Shown here one piece after another: positions 22,945 through 33,962 of a stretch of 64,000 nt of DNA. The stretch is from NCBI GenBank assembly GCA_020205615.1, contig CM035162.1:39608464-39672463 (forward strand), written 5' to 3'. The first letter of the stretch is position 1, and each line of letters opens with the position of its first letter. A program made the translations under genes and the position numbers. Below the pieces are notes generated by a model. It was not told where the DNA came from and did not search any database. It saw only the letters and a list, made by a program, of their open reading frames with translations. This stretch comes from Panax quinquefolius. Lineage: Eukaryota; Streptophyta; Magnoliopsida; Apiales; Araliaceae.

Positions 22945-25697
22945 TGTGACGCCCCAAAATAGGTCCATTCCATCCAACCCATTCGAGTCGCCAAATACAT
23001 GGTATGCGAAATAACTACAACTTTATTATTACAACATATAAACCGTGAGTTTAAATACGAGATATTGCCATCTGACAATATCCACACGCAAAATAAATCC
23101 CCATCATAATTATTGATACATTATTTTACAAAAATGGTGAGGACTACTAAACAACTCTCTCTAGAACCTTCATTCCATACCCCACTAAGACTACTATTTA
23201 CATTCTCGCCTCCCGAGAAGAAAAATGGAACAACAAGGAAAAGGGTGAGCTCAACTAGCCCGGTAAAGAATATTATGACTAAGATATTATACAACAAATT
23301 ATCGTTAGTCTTCAACGGGGAAAAATCTAATAGAATACAATAGACAACAAATTTTAAATCAATATTACAGTGAAATAATAATTCATTAGAAGAGTTAAGT
23401 AGAGAATGCAAACTACTATCTTCATATATGAATTTAAAAGTTCATCGTCGATATTTTATCCTGTAACATCAATCAATATTCATCTCAAATCAAATATTCA
23501 TCTTTTCTCTGAGGCCAAAGATATTCATCGATCGATCGTGTTCATCTCAACACTGCTCATCTTTTGCAGACCTACTAGCCAAAGATATTCATAAGAAAAT
23601 CAACCTTCTTTGCACTACAAGCCAAAGATATTCAAGAACATCATCATTTAGATCGAGGGATGATGAAAATATTTTAAAGAAAAGCGAATCCGATTGAAAC
23701 AAAAGAACAAGTATTATGGATTCGTACTTTAAACAATCCGAGTTCAAAATACTTCATAAATAATCATCTCAAGTAAAATTCAAGAATGATCAAAACATGG
23801 ATACAATCAAAGCTAGTATCCGAATAGATATTTTTAGACAAAAAGAAGAAATTTCATTTTCTATTGAATAATACCAGTGATTCGTGAATAGTCTCATATA
23901 CGTGAATAATGTCGTATCGTGAATAAATAACTCACACACAAAAGATAGAAATTTTACAAAAACATCATCACGCTTCGTGAATAGTAACTTCGTGAATAAG
24001 AACTCGTGAATAGTAACTCATAAATAGTAACTCGTGAATAGTAACTCATGAATAATAGTAACCCCAAACATGAAAAAGTTCCAAATTTGATAAAAGTTCC
24101 AACCAATATTTTGGCATAATGATATTGAAGAAATAATATCATTTTCGAATAAAATAACATCCTTTACCTCGAAAGACAAAGATCTTCTAGTTGAAACACC
24201 TGGATATAGGCTATGACTTGAACTTGCAGTAAGTATAGCAACACTCAAAGTATACTCACAAGAATACGCTCAATATATCGAGAGAGAAATAGAGAAAACT
24301 TGAGTTTACGGTGTGATTTTCAATTCTAACCCAAGCACCTATTTATAGGAAAAATGCTTTAGAACACCAAAGCGAAAAATTGAATATAATATTAATATAA
24401 TTATACAAATTTTCCTTAGCCCACCTTTTGGTCAAAAACACCAGCCACACATGTTAAATGAGGTTCACAAACTCACCAAAAACGTTTTTCTCAAAATAAT
24501 TAATTAAAACTCCCAAAAATCAATTATTTGAACTCCTAACTTCAATAATTCATAATAAATAGCCTTTTATCGAGAAAATTCGAATCTCGCTACTTTTCAT
24601 AGGAAATTCAATTCTCTACAACTTTGAAGAAGAAAGTTTTTCCAAATTCCAAACAGAAATTGATCAAAATCCACAAACAGACGATTTTACATGCTATAAT
24701 CAAATTTCGATCGATAAATGGGGTCCAATTTATTACACAAAACATGTGTTAATCATTTAATGCCACAAAATAATCTTCCTCCTCATATACTCATATATCC
24801 CACATTCATTATAAAATATCACCATTAATATATTATTAAAATAATATATTTAAATGAATTATTTTATCGAAAATGATAAAATATTAATTTTCAACAATTG
24901 TCATTTTAAAATTTTCTCCATCTATATCCACATAAAATCAATATTTTTCTCATCATATAAATCAATAATTAATTATTCACTAATAATATTACAGAATCAC
25001 AAGATCTTGCAACCTGTAGTTCAGGAAAGAGGGGCTTTCCAATAAGAATTTCTCCTTCTTGGCCATGATTAGATGACCAAACCTCTCCTTAGATGCGAAC
25101 TTTCTAGACATTGCCAATAATGTTATCTAATAATATTATTCAGATAATATGAATTATTAGCTTCGATAATAGAAAATACGTGTAATGACAATTTATTGAA
25201 ACAACGATAATATAAAATATCAATGCGTGATTATTGAATCAATAAAATAAAATCTTGAATAGTAATTCTTCGTAACAATTATTGAGTAGTGCCTTCTTTA
25301 CGTAAGAATCAATAATTGGTGCAATCTGGTATCTCTTTTGTTCAACAACGCGTATTCGCTTGTGTTTTAACCACCGGTATTCCAACAATGATAATTGGTA
25401 ACAAACTACGCCGTTATTTATAAACAACTTATATTTGTCGTTTTCTTCATCCAATCGCTTTCAGTTATGGGGCCCACAAAAGATCTTGTAATCATACGAA
25501 TATTCCCAACAATCATGAATATTCCACGACCAAACGAATATTCCCTTAATAATAATGAATATTTTATAACCACTTGCTTATTCAAATATTTGCGTATTTT
25601 ACCCATAACTAACCACATTAATCAAATCAACCCTTACTATTTCAAAATATTAAATAAAGGAAATTCCTTTTTATTTAAAAAATTTCGGGGTCTTACA
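22945..25697 (-). mobile_element. Solo LTR S1 (family 2, G-like subtype)
   Basis: A complete LTR, TGTGACGCC...GGGGTCTTACA on the plus strand, about 2.75 kb, with no primer site, polypurine tract or coding region beside it. It splits LTR 3 within the repeated motif TTTGCACTACAGGCC: the right flank reads CTACAGGCC and the left flank CACTCATA, consistent with a damaged five-base duplication (CTACA). The opening GGTCCATTC...CAACCC matches elements G and F/G boundary LTRs rather than D. Solo LTRs arise by recombination between the two LTRs of one element. Confidence 0.85.
23960..24062. repeat. GTGAATAGTAACTC short tandem repeat
   Basis: About six imperfect units of GTGAATAGTAACTC inside S1. Shorter versions occur in both G LTRs (55765-55823, 60925-60985). 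LTRs D1-D3 have only two or three separate GTGAATAGT units. Confidence 0.75.
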
Positions 25698-27648
25698 CTA
25701 CAGGCCAAAGATATTCAATAATATCATCATTTAAGGCCGAGGATGATGAAAAATATTTTTAAAGAAACGAATCCAATAAAAACAAAATGACAAGGATTAA
25801 GGATTAAGGATTAGTACTTTGTTTTATCCATGTCCAAAAATACCTCAAAAATAATCATAGTGGTGTAAAATTCAAGAATGATCAAAACATGGATCTGATC
25901 AAAGCTAGTATCCACAATAGATATTTTAGACGAAAAGGAAAATTTTCATTTTTCGATGAATAATCTTTGTGATTCGTGAATAATTATGTCAGATCGTGAA
26001 TAGTCTTGTATCATCGTGAATAGTAACTCAGACACCAAAAGTTCCAAATTTGATAAAAACTTCAGATCAATATTTCAAAGATAATGATATTGAAGAAATA
26101 ATATCATTACTGAAAAAAATAATATCCACTTACCTCGAAAGATCGATCTTACAAATTTGAAACAAGATATAGGCTATGACTTGAACTTGCCAATCAGTAT
26201 AGCAATACTCAAAGTATACTCTAAATACTCACAAGAATACGCTTCGATAATATAGAGTGAGAAAACTTCAATTTACGGTGTGATTTTCAATTCTAACCTA
26301 AGCACCCTATTTATAGGAAAATCTTTAGAACACCAAAGTAAAAATTTAATATAATAATAATATATATATACAAATTTGTCTACGCACCTAGAACCATCTG
26401 AATTCAGCAACTTGTATGTGTTTAATGAGGCTAACCAAACACAAAAAACGTTTTTGTTAATTAAAACAATTAAAACTTCCAAAATCAATTATTTGAACTT
26501 GAACTTAAATAATTCATAATAAATAGCTCTTTTATCGTAAAAATTCAAACACGTGTATTTCCATAGGAAATTCCATTATCTACAACTTTCTTGAAGGAAG
26601 TTTTCCAAATTCCAAACAAAAATTGGAATTGAAATCCACAAATGCAGCGATTTTACAAATATATAATCAAATTTCGATCAAGAAATGGGGTCCAATGACA
26701 TGTTTAACATGTTTTAAACATTTATTGCAACAAAATACTCTTCCCCTCAGATACTCATATATCCCACATTCATTGTAAAAATATCACCATTATTATATTA
26801 TTAAAATATAATAATATATTTAAATAATTATTTTATCGAGAAAAGATAAAATTTCAATTTTCAACAATTGTCACATTAAAAATTTTCTCCATCTATATCC
26901 ACATAAAATTAATATTTTCCTCATCATATGAATCAATAATTAATTATTCACAAATAATATTACGAGAATCACAATATTGACAACCGGATCTGTTCCCGGA
27001 AAGAGGGGCTTTCGAATAAGAATTTCTCCTTCTTGGCGCTTGATTAGGTGACCAAACCTCTCCTTAGGCGAGAACTTTCTAGACATTGCCAATAATGTTA
27101 TCTAATAATATTATTCAAATAATATAAATTATTGCTTCGATAATAAAAAAATACCTGTAATGACAATTATTGACAACAAAGAATATAAAATATCAACGCA
27201 ACAATTATTAAATCAATAAAATACTTGAGCATTAATTATCAGTAACCATTATTGAAAAGTGCCTTCTTACGTAAGAATTAATAATTGGTGCAATACCGGG
27301 GTAATCAACTCTTGTGTTTTAACCACCGAGTATTTTAACAAATATAATCTGGTAATAACTACGCCTGTAGTTATTTTTTAACAACTTATATTTGTCGTTT
27401 TCTTCATCCAACCGCTTTCAGTTATGGGGGCCCACAAAAATCGCTATGCGCTCGTTCGAATATTCCCAAACAATCACTGAATATTCCACGACCCCCGATA
27501 ATAATGAATATTTATAACCACTTGCTTATTCGAAATATTTGCGTATATTTTACCCATAATATCCATTTAATCAAATCAACCCTTCTTATTTCAAAATAAT
27601 AAATGAGAGGAAAATAAATTTTATTTATTAATAATTTGGGGTCTTACA
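25698..27648 (-). repeat. Composite D LTR 3, second part
   Basis: Resumes at CTACAGGCCAAAGATATTC after S1 and ends GGGGTCTTACA. Conserved U3 block at about 26985-27090; TCP-like GGGGGCCCAC near 27425. Confidence 0.9.
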
Positions 27649-27653
27649 TAATA
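27649..27653. repeat. Target-site duplication of composite D, right copy
   Basis: TAATA immediately after GGGGTCTTACA, identical to 12181-12185. Confidence 0.9.
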
Positions 27654-27870
27654 TTTTCTCTTTGGGCTAGTTGAGCTCACCCTTTTACTTTTATTTTCTC
27701 TTGAAATGAAATGAAAACGTGGCGACTTAATAGTCGAGGAGCTGAGAATATTAACATTAGTAGTCCTCTTATTCTTCTAACTTTTTGAGCTCTAGTATAC
27801 AATATTTGTATTCAAACTCATAGTTTATTTATAGGAAAATGATGGGTTATACCTAATTTTGAGACTTGAC
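27649..27870 (+). repeat. Element A 3' LTR, second part
   Basis: Continues exactly where 12185 stopped: TAATA then TCTTTGGGCTAGTTGAGCTC, the U5 stretch CTAGTATACAATATTTGTATT, and CCTAATTTTGAGACTTGAC, a decayed form of CCTAATTTTGGGGGCGTCAC. About 140 bases present in the 5' LTR U5 are missing between 27828 and 27840. It abuts element B LTR sequence with no target duplication. Confidence 0.88.
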
Positions 27871-29112
27871 AAAATACACTCGATAATCTAGACAGAAGAT
27901 CTTTCCTGTGTGTGATTTTCAATTCTGGCTTTATAGAAAAATGTTAGCTATGGTTTTACTATTCCCATTCCCACCACATTTGAAATAAAATTCAGCACAT
28001 TTCTTCACCAACCACAAGTGGGGCCCACTCAATTCTAAATTTTCCACCAAAATGCTAAATTCGGATACTTGATAATTTACGAACCGATCACCTCTTAAAA
28101 TTCATAACAAATCATCGTTCATTTTAACGGTTCAAAATTTGTGGACATATACTCAACTTATATATATATAACATATCCAAAAATTACAACGATCCAATGG
28201 TCGGATTAAAAATTATAACTCACGTAATATATCTAAAAACACCTTTGGTTTAATTTTTAATACCTTCGTTCAAACAAAAATCTTGATAAAACACCTCAAC
28301 ATTAACTCTTTCATTTTTAACCACAATAAATATATCCAACATTTATATCCACATAAAATAAATATTTCCTTATCATATGAATCGATAATTAATTATTCAC
28401 AAATAATATTACGAGAATCACATTTATAATGACCGGTAGTTCCCGAAGAAAGAGGGCTTTCGATAAAATTTCTCCTTCTTGGTAGCATGATTAGGTGACC
28501 AAACCTCTCCTTGTGAACTTTCTAGACATTGCCAATAATGTTTATCTAATAATATTATTCAAATAATATGAATTATTGATGCGATAATGGGAAATCTTGT
28601 GCGATGATAATTATTGAAACAACAATAATATAAAATATCAATATGACAATTATTGAATCGATAAAATAAAATATTGAGCGATAACTCTTGTAACAATTAT
28701 TGAGTAGTGCCTTCTTACGTAAGGATCGATAATTCATCAATCTTGTGCATCCAAGTGTATTCTTGTATTTTAACCATTTTAACCAGGTTATTCCAACGAT
28801 GTTAGCGGTAACAACTTCTGTGCAATTATTTATAAAAACTTCAAAACTTGTCGTTTTCTTCATCATAATTATTACATTATGGGGCCCTGAAATGGCTGCG
28901 CAGCGTCGTACTGAATATTCCCAAACAACAAGAATATTCCACGACCAAATGAATATTCCCAAACAATGATGATTATTTTATAACCACTTGCATATTTTGC
29001 AAAATTTGCACATTTCACCCATAACGAGAAATTATATCAAATTAATACCTTATTATTCACAATAATAATTAGAGGAAATTTGATTTTATTTATAATAAGT
29101 TGGGGTCTTACA
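27871..29112 (-). repeat. Element B 3' LTR, truncated
   Basis: Begins at AAAATACACTCGATAATCTA, the equivalent of about 35196 in the right LTR, and ends GGGGTCTTACA. It contains the U3 only: conserved block at about 28425-28525 and GGGGCCC near 28880. Confidence 0.88.
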
Positions 29113-32100
29113 ACCTCCCTCCTTATGAAATTTAGTCCTCGAAATTGACATACGTACACAGTGTTTGAAAAGGTGAGGATACCTCGCTTTCATTTACGAT
29201 TCAACTCCCGGTCGTTTCTTGATAGCATGGTTTCTCCACAAAACCTTAACTTGTGGTATAACCTTGAGTGCGTGGGACATCTTTCTTTCTATCGAAGATC
29301 TTAACAGTACTTCTTAATGCGTTAAATCTTGACTATCTCGTGCGATTCTAACTAACGATAATAATATGGTTCGGGTCTTTCACATATTCTGAAGCATGGA
29401 TATGTGAAAAACATTATGAACACGAGACATACTTGGAGGTAATCTGAGTCTATAGGCCACATTTCCTATTCGGTCGAGAATCTCAAATGGACCAACAAAT
29501 CGTGTGGATTGAGCTTTCCTCTCTTTCCAAATCTTGTAACTCCCTTCCATGGAGCAACACGTAACAATACATGATCTCGATATTAAACTCCACGTCCTTT
29601 ACATGAAGATCGGCATAACTCTTTTGTCGATCTTGTGAGGTTTGAATCGTTGTCGAATCATTTGGATCTTTTACGTAGTCATGCGTACTAATTACGGTCC
29701 CAACAACGTTGCTTCTCCCCCCTCGTCCCGTCGTCTTCTTTGGAGAACGACACTTTAAATCCATCTGGCGCCTCGAATGGAGCCATTTTTATACTTGCTT
29801 GATAAGCTTTGTTGTTGTAGGAGAATTCCACGATGGCAAGTACTTATCGACTTCCTTTAAAATCTAGGACACAAAAAGTCTTAATAGATCTTGAGGTTTG
29901 AATAGTCCTCTCGATTGTCCGTCCAGTTTGAGGATGGTATCTTAGAAGCCCAGATAAATAAATCCGTGCCCATAGCTTTACGTAAGCTAACCCAAAAATC
30001 GTGAAGTGAATCTTGGGTCGCGATCCAAACTATGGATCTTGGCATGCCATGCAATCTCACAATCTCATTCACGTACATACTAGCAAGGCGTTCGAGGAAT
30101 AAATCTCACGTGTCGGCAAAAAAAATGGGCGGACTTGGTTAATCTATCAACAATAACCCAAATAACATCTATGCCTTGAGAAACTTTGGGAAGACACATG
30201 TGAAATCCATAGTAATGTGTTCCCACTTCCATTTGAATCTCAGTGGTTGTAATGGACCCTTTGGCACTTGATGCTCACTTTTACGTTGACAAGTTAAACA
30301 CCTCGAGATAAACTCATGATCTCTCTCTTCATATTGTTCCACCAAAATGTATGTGAATATCATGATACATTTTGGTACTCCCGATGGATTACAAGCGGTG
30401 TGTTGTGTGCCTCCATCATGATTCTATGCTTCAAAGTCGAATCGTTAGGAACCTGAAAGTGCAGGAGTTGAATCTAAGTATTCCTTCTTCATCGATTCTT
30501 GCTTACGGAATAGCACCTTCTTGCACTTTCTTCTTCATACGCATCGACTCCATGTCCAGTAGCTTGAAGCGACTTTAACTTTATCGATTAAAGTCGGTTC
30601 TACTCGTATATTTCGCCATCATCATGTGGGGTCCACAGGTCTTTAATTCTACCTCCATCCTTTGCAAGTCATACTGAAATGGGCCTTTGCATTGACAATA
30701 TCGCTTTTCGTACTTTCGTATGATCTTACTACTCGATCGTCGTACTCTTACGTTAAACTTTTCGGGATGATATTGAATAGTGTGATCGTAATCTTTCAAT
30801 AGTTCAAGCCAGCGTCGTTCTTAGCATGTTGAGTTCTTTTTGGGTGAAGAAATATTTGAGGCTTTTATGGTCAAGTATAAATCTCCACTTTCTCCCCATC
30901 TGTAGTGTCTCCAAATTTTCAGCAGCGAATCATTTGCTTGCAACTCTAGATCATGAGTAGGATAATTCCTCTCATATTCTTTGAGTTATCGTGAGGCATA
31001 GGCTATGACTTTCCCATGTTGCATGAGAACACATCCTAACCCTTTGCACGAAGCATCGTTGTATATAACAAATCCATCCGTACCGGATGGTATTGCGAGC
31101 AGTGTCTTAAAATGAGTCTCCTCTTGAGCTCTTGGAAACTCTTCTCGCATTCCTCGCTCCATACAAATTTTGTATCTTTTCGAGTCAATTTGAGTTAATG
31201 GAGTAGCGATTCGAAAAAATCCTTCCACGAATCTCAGATAATAACCGGCTAAGCCCGAAAGCTTCGCGCTTGATCCATGGACTTTGGTTGCTCCCAACTT
31301 TGTCTTTGCTTGATCTTTTGGGTCAGCGGATACTCCATGTTTTGACACCACGTGCCCAAGAATGCTACTTCCTCGAAGCGAAACTCACATTTCTTGACTT
31401 GGCATAAAGCTTGTTTTCACGAAGCCTTTCAATATCGACTTCAAATGGTGCTCATGATCTTCCGCGGCTTTTGGAATAGATGAGGATGTCATCAATAAAA
31501 ACAACAACAACAAAGCCCGATCCAAATATTCCTTGAATACTGGGTTCATCATATCCATAAAAGCGGCGGGGCATTAGTCGATCAAAAGACATGACTAAAA
31601 TTCATAATGCCGTCTGGGAGTTACGAAGGCGATCTTTGGAATATCCTCGATTTTAATCTTGATGATGATATCGAGCGAAGATCGATCTTTGAAAAGAATT
31701 GTGCTCCTTACCAAGGCTGGTCGAAAGGGTCATCAATGCGAGGTGGCGGATACTATTCTTGATGGTGACATGGTTTAATTCTCGGTAGTCGATCTGAAAT
31801 CGCATACTCCGTCTTTCTTCTTTTTCTGAATAAAATAGGAGCACCCCGAGGAGATGTCTTAGGGGCCAATGAAACCTATGTCTAACAATTCACGTAGTTG
31901 GACTTTTAACTCCACGAAGTTCAATAGGAGCCATTCGATATGGGGTTTTAGAAATGGGTTTTGTGCGGCTTCGAGGTCGATAAAGAATTGACATCACGTT
32001 ACGGGGTAGGCCAGGGAAGTTCTTGAAAATACATCGGAAAAATTCTCTAACAACAAGAAATATTATTCAAATCGACTTGTCTTTGTTCAAATCCATAACA

Positions 32101-32800
32101 TGGGCTAAGAAAACTTGACATCCAGTTTTTTCAATAAGCGAATAGCTTTATGGCTTGATATGATAGTGACTGATTTTAGTGGTTTAGTTGTTTGAATTAA
32201 TTATGACGGGTTGGTTAGGAATATGAAAACTATGACCTTACGAAAACAATCAATTTTGGCATGATGGTGGTTAACGATCAATTCCTAAAATCACATCAAA
32301 AGCAAGTATCTTTAAAGAGATAAGATCAACGGGTAATGTGATAGTGCCAACTTGGATCATGCAAGATTTATAAGCGTGGATGTAACGAAAGTTTCACCCA
32401 ATGAGTCTCCATTTGATAAATCAAAGTCTAATTTCTCGGTCGAGTTTAAGCGTTGAGCACAAGCGGGAGAGATAAAGAATGGGTAGAACCGGTATCTAGT
32501 AAGGTATAAACTTCGCATGAGTTCAAGATTATCTTACCCGTAATCACCTCGTTAGGGTTCCTCGCGTTTTGGCGATCGCGACAAAGCGCTCTTCCGAGGA
32601 ACCGTGATTTTGACTTATCAAGGACGACCCTTGGAGTCACCATCCCGTTGAACTTGGTTTTGCTCTGAGAACAATCCAGAGCTATGTGGCCTTCCTTTCC
32701 ACAGTTGTAACATACCTTGGATTGTTGTGGGCGGTTTGGGCTGATATGTCCCTCTTTCCGCATTTGTAACATCTAAGCGGCGGTCGTTCTCCTCCCCTAG
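29113..32800 (-). pseudogene. pol: Element B pol: all domains, multiply frameshifted
   Basis: On the minus strand, from right to left. Zinc knuckle: CYNCGKEGHIALDC (about 32700). Protease: DTGS at 32485-32496. Reverse transcriptase, with FIDD at 31488-31499 and the [13 protein letters not shown] block near 31770. RNase [24 protein letters not shown] in the frame 31351-30986. Integrase zinc domain: CLTCQR near 30300. Integrase core near 29900-30200, and the C-terminal part at 29764-29483 (SYADLHVKDVEFNI). A chromodomain-like tail reaches 29130. Every domain can be placed but none is joined to the next in one frame. A member of the same lineage as C and E. Confidence 0.88.
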
Positions 32801-33792
32801 AATTTGTTGTTGGTCTTTGGTCTTTGCTCTTTGATGTCTTCCGTCGTTGTTAAATCTCCTCTTTCTGAAAAATTTCCACTTGACTCACCTCTCCTATTAT
32901 CATAGCCCACGATGACCACCACAGGTGGTTCTGCTTTTACTTGTTAAATTTTTCCTCCTCGTTGGTTATCATCGCTCGATGATTTCTTTGTCATCATAAT
33001 ATATGACCACAGTTGTGGTCCCTCGGTTTTTACATACTCATTATCTCGCTCTAATAATTGAGCCTATTTTACAACATCTGAATATAAAGAAAATTTATGA
33101 GATATAAGATATTGCGAATCTCGGGCTTTAGACCTCTCGAAACATCCTTGTCATTCGTTCCTCATTTTCGACCAAATGAGGTGCTGAACACTGGATAACT
33201 CTGCAAACTTACGCCTCGTCTTTGGGACACCGTCGTATTGTTTTGTTCGGTCGATAAACTCCACCTCCTTCGTATAGCCGAATACTTTCGGGAAAGTACT
33301 TGTCATTGAATAGTTCTGAAATGTTTCCCAAGACATCTTTGAGTGCGGTGGTTTGGTGAGTGCAACTTCAGAGACTCCCACCGATGATACGCCTCATATG
33401 GAACATAAAAGGTGGCGAATGGAACCTTACATTCCTCCGTGCATCCCAGACATCGAATATCTTGGTAATTTGCTTGACCCGCGTTTCGCCGTGATCGGAT
33501 CCGGCTTTCCTTAAATTACGGTGGTCCCGACTCTTTGAGCTGCTTGGTTTGTGACAAGCGCGCGCATTGCTAGCATTTCCACCGTATTACGTGCACGAGT
33601 TTCCTAAATGCGGTTTTTGCATAAATCTGAAAAACTTACGAACATCCATCGTTCATCATTTGTTCGGTAGTGTTGTTTACGGGAGGATTATTGCCTTCTT
33701 GTTGCGTTCTCTGGTTTTGTAACTAAAGGTTGTTCCACGGTCTCATACACTCCATTGTTAACGTTCTCGTGACCATTCTTAAATCTTGCCAT
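32800..33792 (-). pseudogene. gag: Element B gag
   Basis: Starts at an ATG at 33792 (MARFKNGHENVNN) and runs to the zinc knuckles near 32760. The minus frame 33381-33151 covers part of the core (equivalent of FNDKYFPESIRHMKEVEFI, in mixed frames). Gag forms the particle and, through the knuckles, binds element RNA. Frameshifts are frequent and cluster with lost CAG/CTG sites. Confidence 0.83.
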
Positions 33793-33948
33793 AAAACAAG
33801 GGTTAATTAAACAAATTAACATATCACATAATATCCTATATTATGGTGACCAACAAATAAGCTTAGATAGGACACACTTTAGCGAAGGATTTACTCATCT
33901 CTCCCCTCTGGTTTCTATTCCCGATCTCACTTGGAGACCATATCCTAA

Positions 33949-33960
33949 GCTTTGATACCA
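33949..33960 (-). other. Primer binding site of element B
   Basis: GCTTTGATACCA on the plus strand, i.e. TGGTATCAAAGC. Confidence 0.88.
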
Positions 33961-33962
33961 GC

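Larger units (their letters stand above)
12186..27648 (-). mobile_element. Composite D: LTR-internal-LTR-internal-LTR chromovirus derivative
   Basis: A minus-strand structure of three family-2 LTRs (12186-14792; 16765-19390; 22274-22944 plus 25698-27648) around two internal regions, bounded as a whole by one TAATA duplication. Both internal regions lack protease, RT and RNase H with the same junction, so the unit could not replicate on its own. The third LTR carries solo LTR S1. Such arrays can arise by unequal recombination between LTRs of a tandem copy or sister copies, or by an assembly collapse or expansion. Confidence 0.88.
1881..27870 (+). mobile_element. Element A: Ty3/gypsy chromovirus (Tekay-like), interrupted
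   Basis: Plus-strand LTR retrotransposon: 5' LTR 1881-4769, primer site 4772-4783, gag-pol 4954-9580, polypurine tract 9581-9590, and a 3' LTR in two pieces (9592-12185 and 27649-27870) around insertion D. Without the insertion the element is about 10.5 kb. Long LTRs, Met primer site, FIDD reverse transcriptase and a C-terminal chromodomain point to the Tekay/Del lineage. The 5' flank before 1881 (TATGG) and the sequence after 27870 (AAAAT) do not match, so no target duplication is visible. Confidence 0.92.

Noticed and set aside
25395..25721. 108-codon plus-strand frame
   Set aside because: It runs antisense across the U3 of solo LTR S1. Similar frames occur at the same LTR position in other copies only by chance, and no domain is visible.
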